A stretch of 64,000 bases of DNA, taken from Lophium mytilinum. Lineage: Eukaryota; Ascomycota; Dothideomycetes; Mytilinidiales; Mytilinidiaceae. Made by a program: the position numbers and the translations under genes. The notes below the pieces were generated by a model. That model was not told where the DNA came from. It saw only the letters and a program-made list of their open reading frames with translations, and made no database searches. Shown here piece after piece: positions 38,198 through 49,260 of the stretch. The stretch is from contig MU004192.1 in the NCBI GenBank assembly GCA_010093605.1, forward strand, positions 199,774-263,773, read 5' to 3'. Within the stretch, counting starts at the first letter, position 1. The number at the start of each line of letters is the position of its first letter.

Positions 38198-38202
38198 TAA
38201 CC
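38198..38202. repeat. Target site duplication, right copy (TAACC)
   Basis: TAACC immediately follows the right LTR and matches 2,949-2,953. It shows that the two LTRs belong to a single insertion. Confidence 0.75.
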
Positions 38203-39970
38203 TTATTAAATATAAGCCCTAGTAGTCTTTTAATAAGCTATTAGAGTCTACCCTTCTATAATAGGTATTAGCTAAGTTTTAAAATACTTTAAAAGTAAAG
38301 CTAAACTTACTTTAGAATAAATAAGTCCCCTTACTACTCTACTAATAATATTCTATATAGAATCCTTAGTAGAGAGAAGAACTATCTAGATTATAAGCCT
38401 AAATATATTTACTAAACTAATAGCCTTCTAAGAATATTCTTAAGTAGTAGTTGCAGGCCCTATAGATAGAAGAAGCCCTAGAATTCTTACTATAATCTAC
38501 TCTTAAGCCTAAATACTATTTAAGAAGCCCTATAAAGTATAAAGTATAGCTATAGTTTTTATTTAAAATTAGTTTATTATTTCTAATATTACTAAGAAAC
38601 CCTTAAAGTAGTATATTTCTTTAAGCTTTACTACTACCTTTAAACTTTAGGGGGTATTTAGTATAGTTTAGATAATTAGAAGCTATAGTATAGCGTTAGA
38701 AGGTTTAAGAAAGTAGAATAGAATTATTAAAGGCTATTAGCTATATATAGTATAGATTATAGAACCTCTAGACTATTAAAAGATTAATAATTAATATAAG
38801 TATAATAGTAACTAGATCTTATTAGCTTTATTAAGAGAAAAAGCTAAACTATTATTAGAAACTTACTATAGGCCTATAAGGCTTTATAAGCTAAGATACC
38901 TAAGAATTTATAAGAGCGCAGAACCTTATAACTATAGCTAGAGTCTAAAGAATTATTACCTCTATTTCTACCTCTTTCTAAATAAAGTAAGCTAGAGGCT
39001 ATAGAACCTAGCTAGATATTAAGTAATATTATAATACTAACTTAGAGTAAAAAGAAGTAGCCTAGAAGCTAAAAGAGAGAGAGTTCTAATAAAAGAATTA
39101 ATAAAGAAAGATAATAGTAATAAGAAGAAAAGCTATAAGAGTCTTTAATAAACCTTTAAAGATAAAAGAAGCTTAAACCTTAAAGAAGAAAGTTAAGTAT
39201 AGAAAGAAGAGTATAAGAGTATTAAAAAGGCCTTATATATACTCTAGATTCTTAAATCTATTACTTCTAGATTACTACTTACTACTCTATAATATACTAA
39301 TAGCTTCTTAAATCTATATAATATTATAAGCTTCTTACTAGATTATAAAAGACTTTATAAGATTTCTAATAAGCTATTATTAGCTATTATAGCTCTAATT
39401 ATATATTAAAACCTAATGTGCGCTAGTATACTAATATTTATATTATTTTATAATTCCCTCTATTATAAATACTTTATAATCTCTTCTAATTCTTTCTTAC
39501 TATTAAGCTATTAAATATTCTAATACCTCTATTATTTTCTACTAATATAGTAGTAGACCTCTAAAGAATTTTAAACCCCTCTTAGATAATATTACCTTAA
39601 TATTACTATCTACTAATGCACCTTTTATAGTATTATATACCCCTAGAAGCTTTAAAGCTTCTAAAGAAGCTAATAGCCTAATATACTAATAATATATAGT
39701 ATAAAGTAGTAAGCGTAATATACTATTATAAATATAATTTAATAGTAAATTAGATCTAGAAGAGGAGAATATAGAATTTTTAATATATAGTTAATATTTA
39801 GATATTATATATATAATATATAAATCTACTATAGAAACGCTTTTCTATATAGATTTAGTATAATTAAGGCCTATATAGGCCTCTCTAATATATATATAGC
39901 CTAGCTAGATTCCTATATAGAATTAATATCTATTATCCTCTAAATTCTTACATTACGTAATTAGAAATAT
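38203..39970. repeat. RIP-degraded repeat, right of the gypsy insertion
   Basis: This is the continuation of the pre-insertion locus interrupted at 2,948. One plus-strand frame from about 38,450 to 39,240 reads as coherent lysine/tyrosine-rich text (for example KRSSLEAKREREF near 39,060), suggesting an ancient coding region, but I cannot assign it. CA/TG depletion is extreme. It ends abruptly near 39,970, where normal base composition starts. Confidence 0.5.
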
Positions 39971-39974
39971 TACA

Positions 39975-40690
39975 CCTAAAGACTTTTAATCCGTTCGGTG
40001 CAGTAGACGGAGTTTAAGAGCTTGCTTTTTATTCCAGGAGACAAAGACCCTGTTTAGTTTTCGTATCCTTCACATAAAAGAGTAGCATGAAGAAACGGGT
40101 AGTCGAGGACCTAGACCTGTTGCAGAATTTCCTGTTCTCTCCGGATATCTCTAAGTTCTGGTGGAACTATAGAGAAGATATCTATGTCTTGCACCATACA
40201 GTTGCCCATCTACACCAAAGAATGGAATCCGCTGAATATGTGCACATGTCTTATATCACAACAACGTACCCCGCGAAATCCTTGATCATCCCTTCTTGGA
40301 AGTTCACTTCGCCCTAATTCCAAGGAGAGCGCCCTGGACATTGGTGGGGCTCCCACGAGCTGAAAGGCTGTTCATTGCCTTTGTTAAGACTCATTAATAC
40401 TTAGCGTATCCATGCTGCAGGGGAAACCATGCCATTAGTTGGGCTATCGGGAAATTCTGTCGAGGTGGGATGGTGCGACAAAGGCGTAGAGATACTTGAC
40501 AGAACCCTGTTATCTTTACAAGTTACAACTACGTAGAAATCTGATAGGAAGGATTATGTGAACGAGCTGTCGTGAGATCGTAGACTGGATGTCAAAATCG
40601 CCACGCCGTGGGTGGTGTCAATGTGGTTGAGACTGGACGAAAGCTGTCATTGGTATCCAAAATCTACTCTATTAACAAGACTAACCGCTA
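39975..40690. other. Boundary zone between repeat island and gene-rich DNA
   Basis: Composition becomes normal at about 39,975. The plus strand holds a 76-codon open frame at 40,087-40,317 (starts MKKRVVEDLDLLQNFLF) with a plausible protein-like composition but no recognisable motif or clear exon partner. It could be a gene relic cut by the repeat island, or chance. The rest is probably 3' flank of the helicase gene. Confidence 0.3.
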
Positions 40691-43600
40691 TCAATCGTCA
40701 TCCTCATGCAATATCCTATCAATACCCAATTCACGTTCAATATCGTCATCTCTGTCATCGCCTGCAACCTCACTTTCTTCTCCTCCCCCTTCCTCGTCCT
40801 CTTCGTTCTGTTCATGATCCACGGCATCCCCCGCCATCTCCGCCGCATCGTCATCATACATCTCCTCTCCCTCAGCCCTCGCCCTTGCCCCAAGCACTCT
40901 CCCTCCACCATCTCCACCATCCTCACCGCCCTCTTCTCGTCTCACTAGTTGCTTTTCCAACTCCCCAATCGTCCCCTTGGTCTTCAACTCATCTACCCAC
41001 GACTGCTGCGCTTCTAGCCCACGTATGTCAACCTGATACTGCCACAAACCATTCCTCGCACAGAATGCTAGGAAAGCAGTCCAATTTTCGTCTTCCGCCA
41101 GCACCTCCGGATTACCGATGACGATGAGGCCGTGCTTGGCGCGAGTGAGAGCGACATTCATGCGTTTCGGCATGTTGATGAGGCCGAGAGCGCGAGAGAC
41201 GTCGGAGGGGAGAAAGCGACGGCGGGCGCGGGTTGTACAGAGCTAACGAGCCAGTCAGTGAACGAATTCTGGAAGACGGATAGTGCAAAATGCGTAGACT
41301 CACAATGACAACCCGACTCTCTAGGCCCTGAAAAGCTTCCGCTGGCCCGATGTTAACGTCCCATAGCTGATATGGTGGTTGGCGAATCAAAGCTCGCAAC
41401 CGCCGCACCTGAGCGTTGAAGGGGCTCATGATACAAATGTCCTGCTGCAGCACCATCCCTGTTTTGAGTAATTCTAGCGCGTAGTCGCACGCCATGCGCG
41501 CTTCAAGGGTGTTGTACCATCCGCCACCGTCTTGCTCGACCTCATCGAGACACGAATTGTATGCGAATAGGACAGGCCATTTGCGGCCCCGCCACCCGTT
41601 CCATGAGAGAAGAGAGTCTGTATCTGTGGCTTCGGGGATGAGAGTGTCATGATAGAATAAAGAGCTAGGAGTTGCTAAGATGGAGGGATGGGAACGGTAA
41701 TTGCGGGTAAGATTTGTAAAAGAAGGACGAGCGATGGGGAGCATAGCTTTGGTAAGTACGGGTATTGAAGTACAGGACTTGGTATTGCTGCGAGCGAGGG
41801 GATGTTTAGAAAATACAGGGAGCGTGAAGAGACGTTCGAAGAGAGATGTTTCGATCGCTGCCGACTTAGAGGAGGTGCGAGGCCCCAACTGCTTTTGGTC
41901 ACCGGCCATGACAAATTGGGGGTCGAATGTGAGTTCAGTTGCGGGTGGTGGTGCAATGACAGTAAGAGGAATGAGTGCCTCGGGTTCGATAGCCTGAGCA
42001 GCCTCATCCATGAGTAGAGCACCCCAATGTGGCTCCCAAGCACCCTCAGCGGGACGATCAGGGTGTAGGGCGGAGTGTAAGCCTGTCCCAAGACTGTGGA
42101 GATCGTGATTCGTAACCCTACCAGACACTAGAATCGCAGCATCTCTGCAAGTAGTGACGACGATCTCATATTTTAAAAGGGTCGGCATCGGAGGAATGTA
42201 GAACCTGTCCTCTTCGATGTGGGAGAACGGCATTAATGGCCCAGGAACCTCGGGGAACGACCTTGAAGGCCCATTCAGGCGAAGTAATTCATGCGGCTTG
42301 AGATGCTCACTGAGCCGTAATGCTAGAGTATCTGCTGCTGGATCCGACGGAGCACATACTAGGATATGCTTCACTTTTGTTGTCGTGAGGAGTTGTAGTG
42401 CTGTTTCGACAAGAGTTTTCGTCTTTCCAGTTCCTGGCGGACCAGATATAAGGAATGGGAGCGTGCCATATTCATTTCTGCATACGGAGTCGACGGTCTT
42501 GAGTTGCTCAAAATTGAGCTTTGCATCGAACATCCTCCTGCGGAAAGGTATGCTATGCAGCATTTTCTGCAGCACAGTGTGACTTTCATCCGGAAACAGC
42601 ATCTTTCGTACCCATATGAGGTTTAGATTTGATTGCCGCTCACTTTCTGCTTTCCTCTTCTCTGCTTGACGTGACTCCGATCTATCTGCCGTTACCGTAG
42701 CCAGAGTCAAGTCCCGCGGGACACTAGGGCCGGTGGTCATTCGTGGTGGGAACATATTTGGGGGGAACATATAGGCGTCGGCCATGGCTATCGACGTCCT
42801 CAGCGCTTTGATCCGGTGTGGCTGTACTCGGAATATGACGTTAAATATCATGCTTTCGGGTACGAGCCCTTGGATTTCGAGGAATAACATCTCTTGAGCA
42901 CGGTTTATAGAGACAACCAAAGCGTTGTACTCGTAGCCCGTCCAACCAGGGCAAGGGAGACTTCTACTCGCTCCACCACCCGGAGCCAGCCACAGGCCCA
43001 TCGCGGCTGGGTTGCCAAGGGAGTCAAGACGTAGCTGTCGAAGCTGGATATGGTCGCCCATCTCAATCATGGGGGTATCTTCTCGGAGGCCAGGTACATA
43101 GAGCTGGAATACCCCATGCAAGGCGTCTACTACCGCGATGGGCACCTTGTAGAGAGCATAATTTTCATTTTCTCTTTGTTTAGCTTGAGCTTCTGTGTAG
43201 AGCAAATCTTCGAAACAAGCTTGATAGCTTGTCTTTCGCAATGGAATTGGTGTCTCGCCGGGACGACTTGGGGAAGTTTCATCTAGTCCACGTGGCGGGC
43301 GGGCGGGTAAAAATGCACTCCCTGCAAAGGTTCGGACGTAGGCATGGAAGTCAATTACGCGATTAGACTCCGTCTCGATGACAATGGCAGGCTGATCGTT
43401 GATCACAGTGAGTGTTTGTGGTACGAATGGTTTCGCATAAACATCGAATTCGAAACCGTCTCGTTCCTTCTTGGCGGAACTGATGGCCACGCTTGATATA
43501 GGAGTAGAACTTCCATTTATTGGAAGTGTTTCACTTGCAGTATCATGAGTCCCGCTAATCTTAGGAGCATGGTTCTTCTTCCGTCGTCCAATACCATCGC

Positions 43601-43754
43601 GCGAGGAGGGTGGAGTAGGAAGCAGATCCGCCGCAACGGCTGGTGTCGGAGCAAGCTCTGGCTTTGTAGGGCCGGGAGCTACAATTGGAATGGACTTCGA
43701 GCCTTTGGGTATAACGAACTTGAAGTTGCCGCTGCGAGGAGGCTTGCTCGCCAT
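40691..43754 (-). CDS. UPF1/SDE3 (MOV10)-like superfamily 1 helicase
   Basis: Two exons, 43,754-41,304 and 41,242-40,691, joined across a 61-bp GTGAGT...TTAG intron give 1,000 residues. The join reads ESRVVI then LCTTRARRRF, in frame through motif VI. SF1 motifs are complete: GPPGTGKT (438-445), DEAA (583-586), GDQKQLGP (618-625), NYRSHPSI (about 685), EAFQGLE (806-812) and NVALTRAKHG (845-854). The first 400 residues are a family-specific N-terminus starting MASKPPRSGNFKFVIPKGSK. The last 100 are a very acidic, low-complexity tail. Relatives unwind RNA or RNA-DNA and act in decay or small-RNA silencing (SDE3, MOV10, Neurospora SAD-3); which role applies is not shown. The start is the first ATG of the open frame. 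Confidence 0.88.
41243..41303 (-). other. Intron of the SF1 helicase gene
   Basis: The donor GTGAGT (41,303 downward) and acceptor TTAG (to 41,243) enclose 61 bp with a CTGAC branch-like word. Without removal the frame stops before motif VI; with removal motifs V and VI are contiguous. Confidence 0.85.
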
Positions 43755-44743
43755 CTTGATAGTGCACCGTCTAAGGCGGCCTAATTACACTCTCTGACGC
43801 GATTATTGGATGCCCTCTTTGGAATTTCGAAAGGACGTCAAAGCAGTGAAAGCAAAATTAGACAGCGGTAATTCTAGTTGGTGCCAGGTTTATCAACAAG
43901 GCTGAGATTTTTAAGATTCGCTTGGAAACTTTTAAGTGACTCTCGGCTAGAAGAATATCTGAAGGTATTATAGCGAATGAAAATATAGATCTAGTGAAGT
44001 GCATCAAACGATAATTTGAAGAGGGGAAGGTTCATGCCTGATGACGATGTGTTGTTGATGAATTAGGCGGAAGCAATGCGCGACCTCGCGATACAGGCAA
44101 GCTCGGGCCCACGCTAAGCTCTTTATGTGATCGTGTGCGGACGTGCTAGTTCACTAGAATAGTTTTCATGTGATCTCAGAGTGAAGCTCACCTTACAAAC
44201 GTTCCAAAAGATTCGAGGTTACAGTGGTTTCTACAAAGCGTGCCAGGGCTTGGAAAGCAATAAAGTTATGGTTTTCTAGCGGGTATGTAGCAGGCGGACA
44301 TGCGAGGGAAATACATCAAATGAACCTACTGCCGCTTCTAATTGAACATCATAAAAAGAAGGGAGAAAATGTTGTCACGATTAGCTGCTTCGAACTACTA
44401 CAGATAGTGTGATACGCTCTGAGCGGTACTGGTTACTTTGCCATATGATGGGGCATGTTTACATCACGTGATCTAGTATGATTTCAACGTTCCTCCTTCC
44501 GCTTCTCGAGACTACGATCCATCAGCGACTTGAGAGTCGGAGTATGCCTTCGACAACGCTTAGCAGATTTAGCCTCTTTCCCACGCAGGTGAAATTCGGG
44601 CAACGCTGAAAGAATAGGTAGGCAGTTTAGTTTCTTTGTGTATCGGGCGCGTCGACAGACTGCTCCTTCGGCGCGTATGAAGGTCTTCTTTGAACAGCGT
44701 AGCTAACATGAGTCCTGGGACATAGATCGAATAGCATTACCCA

Positions 44744-45016
44744 TCACAATATCCTGTGCTCAAGCTTGCCTTCAAAATCCAAGTAGCCTCGTACAACATA
44801 GTATGCGTGCCACCAGGATCGCGCGAAGAAGGGGACCTTCGCCAGAGCGTCGGTTCGAATTGCATGTGCAGACAATGCGGATATGAAGAACGTAGAAGTG
44901 AAATAATCTGACTGGATCAATAGGCGTATAGTTAGTGGGTGCTTGACGACGCGACTAGACTGTTCTGGGTACGATATCAGCCTATTTCCATCCCTATCCC
45001 TAATCCGAGGCCTCAT
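44744..45016 (-). CDS. Possible small or partial protein, family unknown
   Basis: A minus-strand frame of 90 residues starts MRPRIRDRDGNRLISYPEQ and ends KLEHRIL. It extends upstream without a stop into a hydrophobic segment (LCGIVLIILEGYIIANM) that would be a membrane helix, until a TAA near 45,070. The middle part is balanced and protein-like. If real, this is probably the last exon of a membrane protein whose earlier exons I could not define. It could equally be a chance frame or a relic. Confidence 0.3.
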   Translation of the reverse strand: MRPRIRDRDGNRLISYPEQSSRVVKHPLTIRLLIQSDYFTSTFFISALSAHAIRTDALAKVPFFARSWWHAYYVVRGYLDFEGKLEHRIL

Positions 45017-45531
45017 GTTCGCTATGATGTAGCCTTCGAGGATGATCAGAACGATACCGCACAGTTATCTTGAAACATACGACTTGCTTGAACTCTTCGC
45101 ATATGACGATGAGATCGACTGTCGTAATGAGATGGGATTATCAAGTATGCTGTGGAAGCGCGCTATCAAATAGTAGTATCTCGGTAAGCTTAAAGATATA
45201 TGGGTACATGGATAAGCGGTGAGTAGAATGTGCTTCATACGCTGAGTGTCTTATTCTTAGTACATCAACTTCTAAGGTAAAGGATATTTTCCGTACTCAC
45301 GGGGGCCCACTTGATGCGCTGCCATCTCAGAAAGAACCCCGATATCCCCGGCAGCTTTCCTACAACAAAGGTCCTTCAGCGCTGTCCCCCTTCTGTTTGC
45401 TCTTCAAGTGAAGGGAGTTGAGGTCCTGCCCGCACGGGCTCCTTCGCAGGACCTCCGAGCGCGGACATCTCTCCAGGGCTCTAATCAGTACCCAAAGATG
45501 CAATGAAGACACATGCTAACGCGAGCCTCTA

Positions 45532-45773
45532 ATGCGAACCTCATCTTCCTTATACCAACGTAGCCCGGCTTACTCACCCGCGCCCCCGATCGCTGTCTCG
45601 TGGCTTGTACCCCCTCCATTCAGCTTCACGACGCCGACGACTCCACCTACACGTCACATCGGCACAGCCACCGGAATACCGCATACCGACTACCTCTTCG
45701 GCGTGGCCTCCCATGCCGACCCGTAGTATTGGGAGGACCCGGGCGAAAGGATACTACCTATTGTCATGGCGTC
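45532..45773 (+). pseudogene. Possible gene relic with an in-frame TAG
   Basis: From ATG 45,532 (MRTSSSLYQRSPAYSP) the frame reads Pro/Thr-rich text to a TAG at 45,724-45,726. It then continues YWEDPGERILPIVMAS up to a consensus GTGAGT donor at 45,774. The donor directly after the post-stop reading hints that the stop lies inside a former exon. No known domain is visible. It may be noise. Confidence 0.25.
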
Positions 45774-46619
45774 GTGAGTCTTGTGACTGTGGGGATTGGC
45801 CGGCCCATGCTCCGAGGACGATGGAACTCTGTAGGGCTGGGATCGTATGCCGTTTTTGCTCCAACCGCGGGAAATTTCCGCTTTTGCGGAAAGCCGCTTG
45901 TGGCCTGTCAGGATCTTTACAGCATCGCAGTCAACCTGCAGAACTATCTAGGAATGATATCGGAATATCGAAACCGCATTGTGAGCTCCGAAGCTGTCGC
46001 CTCTAGATGAGATGGCGACGCTAGCTATCGAACAAGTAAAAGTTCGGCCGAATATTCTTCTATCACAATAGTTTCAGAAGTGAGAAGCCCCTGCTTTGTA
46101 GTAATCAGATCGAACCCCCCTTCATCGAATCACTCCGCCGATGTCGCTTCTACCGATGACTCTTCGTTTCCGGAGCCCTCTTGGTCACTTATTTGCTAGC
46201 TGCGGCACCGAAAACTTGCGAAAGCACATTTTGGAAAGGTTGGAGCGAATACTTGCGACATCGCAGCCTTACCATTGCCGTGATAGGGCATGCCGTGTTT
46301 GGGAGACAAGCCGCAGATGGCAGCATGTGCCATTGCTGTCATGAGTGAGCATAGGCATGAGACCACGTCAAAGCCTCTCCACCGAACACCTCAGCCAGCA
46401 GTACGTATTTGCCCGACCAATTCAACGCCTCGTTTTGCCGACGACAGCTGGACTGTCCCTCGAATGAAGACAGGGGAGAACTTTGGACCCTTCACAGCCC
46501 CCTTCGTGCCTGTGGTAAGCGGCGTCACACTCCAGCTCGGCTTGAGTCACGAAAGCTCGCCAGTTGGCCAGCGGATGCAACCGAGGCGAGTGAATGGGAG
46601 CTGCCAGCAAATCCGTCGT

Positions 46620-46858
46620 CGTTCGGGGCATAAAAGCCTTCCCTCGTTCCTCCAGACCTTCCTCTCGTTCAGCACAACTACACCAACACCGCACCAACTT
46701 TTCGCAGCACCACCACAGCCTACACCAGCAACCGTCTTCACGCAGGCCGTGTCTATTTAGCCACTCCTTCTGCTCACCCTCTTATAACTTTGTTGACCCT
46801 CAACCCGGCCTTGACCTTTGTTTACCACCCTACTACCACTGGACGTCAACAGGCCAAC
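46620..46858 (+). promoter_or_regulatory. C/T-rich promoter and leader of the Cys/His-rich protein gene
   Basis: The 240 bp before the ATG are pyrimidine-rich (ccttcccttcgttcctcc-like runs, then CACCA-rich words). Such tracts are common at transcription starts of well-expressed fungal genes. No clear TATA box is seen. Confidence 0.35.
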
Positions 46859-48047
46859 ATGTCTGGCTTCGTTGCTATCAACGCACCTAGCAACTCCAAC
46901 CCGCCCTCCCCTCGTTCGGAGTCTCCCGGAACCTCTGACAAAGTCATCAAATCTGTGGAGCAGATGCTCCCAGAACGCCCGAGTGGTAAGTGCTACATAC
47001 GCGAGTAGCAAAGTAACGGACACTAAACTATAATAGGAGACCCAAACAACAATGATGACAACAACCATCCACTCTCCCCCCCTCGCGAGGCCTCCCCATC
47101 CAAGCTCACGCCCATCTCGACGACCGCCCCCCTCGCCGAAGGCACTGCTGGGCCCACCCCCGAACCTTCTGAACACGAGGACGCATCTATGGAGGGGAGC
47201 GTAGACGGTGACACTACTATGAACGAATCCATGGGGAATACCACCATCGACACTTCTATGGAGGAGGACTCTCTTGCTATGTCTTCGGAGCATGCCACTC
47301 TAGACGCTACTGGCAAGGAAGAGTCTGTCACCGACGACCAGCCCTCGACCGTGATGACTAAGGAACAAGCCCGTGCTAGTAAGTCACCCCGACATCCCCC
47401 TCAAAATACATTCGCTAACCTTCGCCTTCCCCAAAGACCGCGAGTTTGAGTGCGTCTTCAACCCCAAGGGCCAGTGCAATACCGGCCAGTACACCATGGA
47501 CCTCGCCCGCAAGACCATCTCGCACCACTTCGGCCGCAACAAGGCCTGCACGCGCGCCATCAAGGGCTGGCCCATGTACTGCCGCAAGCACTACCAGCGC
47601 GGCTGCTACGGGAAGCACCAGTGGCAGATGACCAAGATCGACCTGATCAAGCACATGTTCAAGAAGATCGAGAGCCAGTACCCGGGCATCGAATACACCA
47701 TCGCGATGAAGAAGTCTGAGGAGAAGCGCATCAACGAGTATGCGCGCGAGCAGGCTTTCCCGAACGCCAAGGAGTACAAGTGGGCGGACACTCCGTCGTG
47801 CATCCCCACCAAGGGCGAGGCCCAAGAGGCGCCTATGAGCCTGCTAATCAAGCTCCAGGGCCGCATGGGCCCGGATAGGGACATGAAGTTCTGCCGCGAG
47901 ACGGTCAATATCATCAAGAAGGAGATTGAAGCGGATACAACTGACAAGCTGGAGCTCCCGAACATCGAGTTCCTTCCTCAGATCCCGGTCCTTCGTTCGC
48001 CGAAGAGCCGTGTTACCGCCAAGGGTGGCATTCAGAAGCCCCAGTAG
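46859..48047 (+). CDS. Conserved fungal protein with Cys/His-rich domain
   Basis: Three exons, 46,859-46,985, 47,037-47,378 and 47,437-48,047, joined across introns of 51 and 58 bp (both GTAAGT donors) give 359 residues. Residues 1-155 are disordered, Ser/Pro/Glu-rich. Residues 160-215 hold a compact Cys/His set: C162, C170, H186/H187, C194, C205, H208 and C213, in the context GRNKACTR and YCRKHYQRGC, which suggests a zinc-binding fold. Helical text follows (KHMFKKIESQYPG). I believe similar proteins occur across filamentous ascomycetes, sometimes labelled ORP1-like, but no function follows from the sequence. The start has a good context (caacATGtc). The C/T-rich leader upstream fits an expressed gene. 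Confidence 0.8.
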
Positions 48048-49260
48048 GCGCTTCCAGATGCTTCGATTGCAGCTGTTTGTGGGCATTGCGTGGCACGGGT
48101 TCCATTGTGGGGTTTGGCAAAGGTGATGTTGATGCGACTGCTTGTGGGAGTCCTAAGTTGACACCCTTACTTCTGTTCGGCAATACCAGACTCTCCCTTC
48201 CTTGGACGGCATCCTTGGACTATACCCTTCTGGCAGTTGGTTTTCACGGAGATGAATTGGGCGTAGGATACTTGTGATCCTCGGCGGGCGGATGACTTCC
48301 TTCCTTACTTTTCTTCACTTTGTCTTCTTCTACTACTTTTCATAACTGTCAGCTTTCCTTGTGTCTTTATGACGGGTCGCCAGCGTCAAGTATCGTGCGC
48401 ATGTACACAAGCATAGACTACCTTTCGACATTGCGGAGATGCTCTCTGTAAGATAAGGAAGGTCGACGTACACGCGAACGAGGTATTTGGCATGGCATGG
48501 CATTCTCTGGCGTTGGGGTATACCCATGGGTTGGATTATTTCGCGAACTTGGCACGAGTAGGGCGATGGTGTTAGGTATCCGTCGGCGCCTTTGTGGATA
48601 GGTAGCGGATAGTTCATGGACTTGGTGAATCCAATTGGTTTCACCATCTAACTCGTTCCTCATGTCAGAGCAATGCTCTGTCACAACCCTGTGAAATCTA
48701 TAATACTTCGTCCCATCAGTTCCCCACAGTGAGATTACGGAGTCGGCGCCGGCCTCCTGGGCCTGGTGACCCCTGCACCATGCCGATCTCCCGCACTCCC
48801 TGTCAGCCCTACCCCCCACATTTCCTCAACCCCACTGTCCTCTCACCAGATCTTACCAAGTTCATGCCATCCCGAGGCTATCCCTGCGCAATGTTCCATA
48901 CCCAACATGACCTGATCTTCTCTCTTCACTGACCTCACTACTTTCACACTCATATCACGTAACAAACCCAACATCCAGTATCAGATATTATTACAATTGA
49001 ACCGACTTGATGCACCTCTGCAGCAAGCATGCGAGAGCCTCCAAAACCAAGAAGCTTCTCGTCCAGAAAACGCCTCAGCCCGCAAACCCATGCCCGAGCC
49101 TCGCAATAGGCTAAAGCTCAATGCTGCCCTAGAATATCCAGTAGAAGCAACTGTCCAGACCAGTAGCCGAACCCCGAAAGCCTACCAGAAAGTTCCGTGA
49201 AATAGCATAATCGAAGGAAATCACGATCATCAACCATTGACCTTAACCTACGCCGAGGAT
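48048..49260. other. Intergenic interval between convergent genes
   Basis: This should hold the 3' UTRs of the Cys/His-rich protein gene (plus) and the Mit1-like gene (minus). Overlapping minus-strand open frames at 48,333-48,819 lack splice partners and protein-like character. I see no RNA gene. Confidence 0.5.

Larger units (their letters stand above)
43755..46858. other. 3.1-kb gene-poor interval
   Basis: This interval has normal base composition and no strong gene. It contains two weak candidates annotated separately (44,744-45,016 minus and 45,532-45,773 plus). The last 240 bp are C/T-rich with repeated CACCAA/CAGCA words and look like the promoter and leader of the gene starting at 46,859. 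No tRNA-like T-arm with a pairing stem was found; cggttcgaattgc near 44,850 does not fold. Confidence 0.45.

Noticed and set aside
40608-41121. Plus-strand Pro/His/Ser-rich frames
   Set aside because: They are antisense to the acidic tail of the SF1 helicase; the low complexity is created by the GAG/GAC-rich opposite strand.
44840-44870. tRNA-like word ggttcgaat
   Set aside because: The flanks cannot form a T-arm stem and no acceptor or anticodon arms are present.
46290-46760. Overlapping open frames before the Cys/His-rich protein gene
   Set aside because: Low-complexity Pro/Thr/Gln translations from a C/T- and CA-rich leader, with no motif and several frames open at once.
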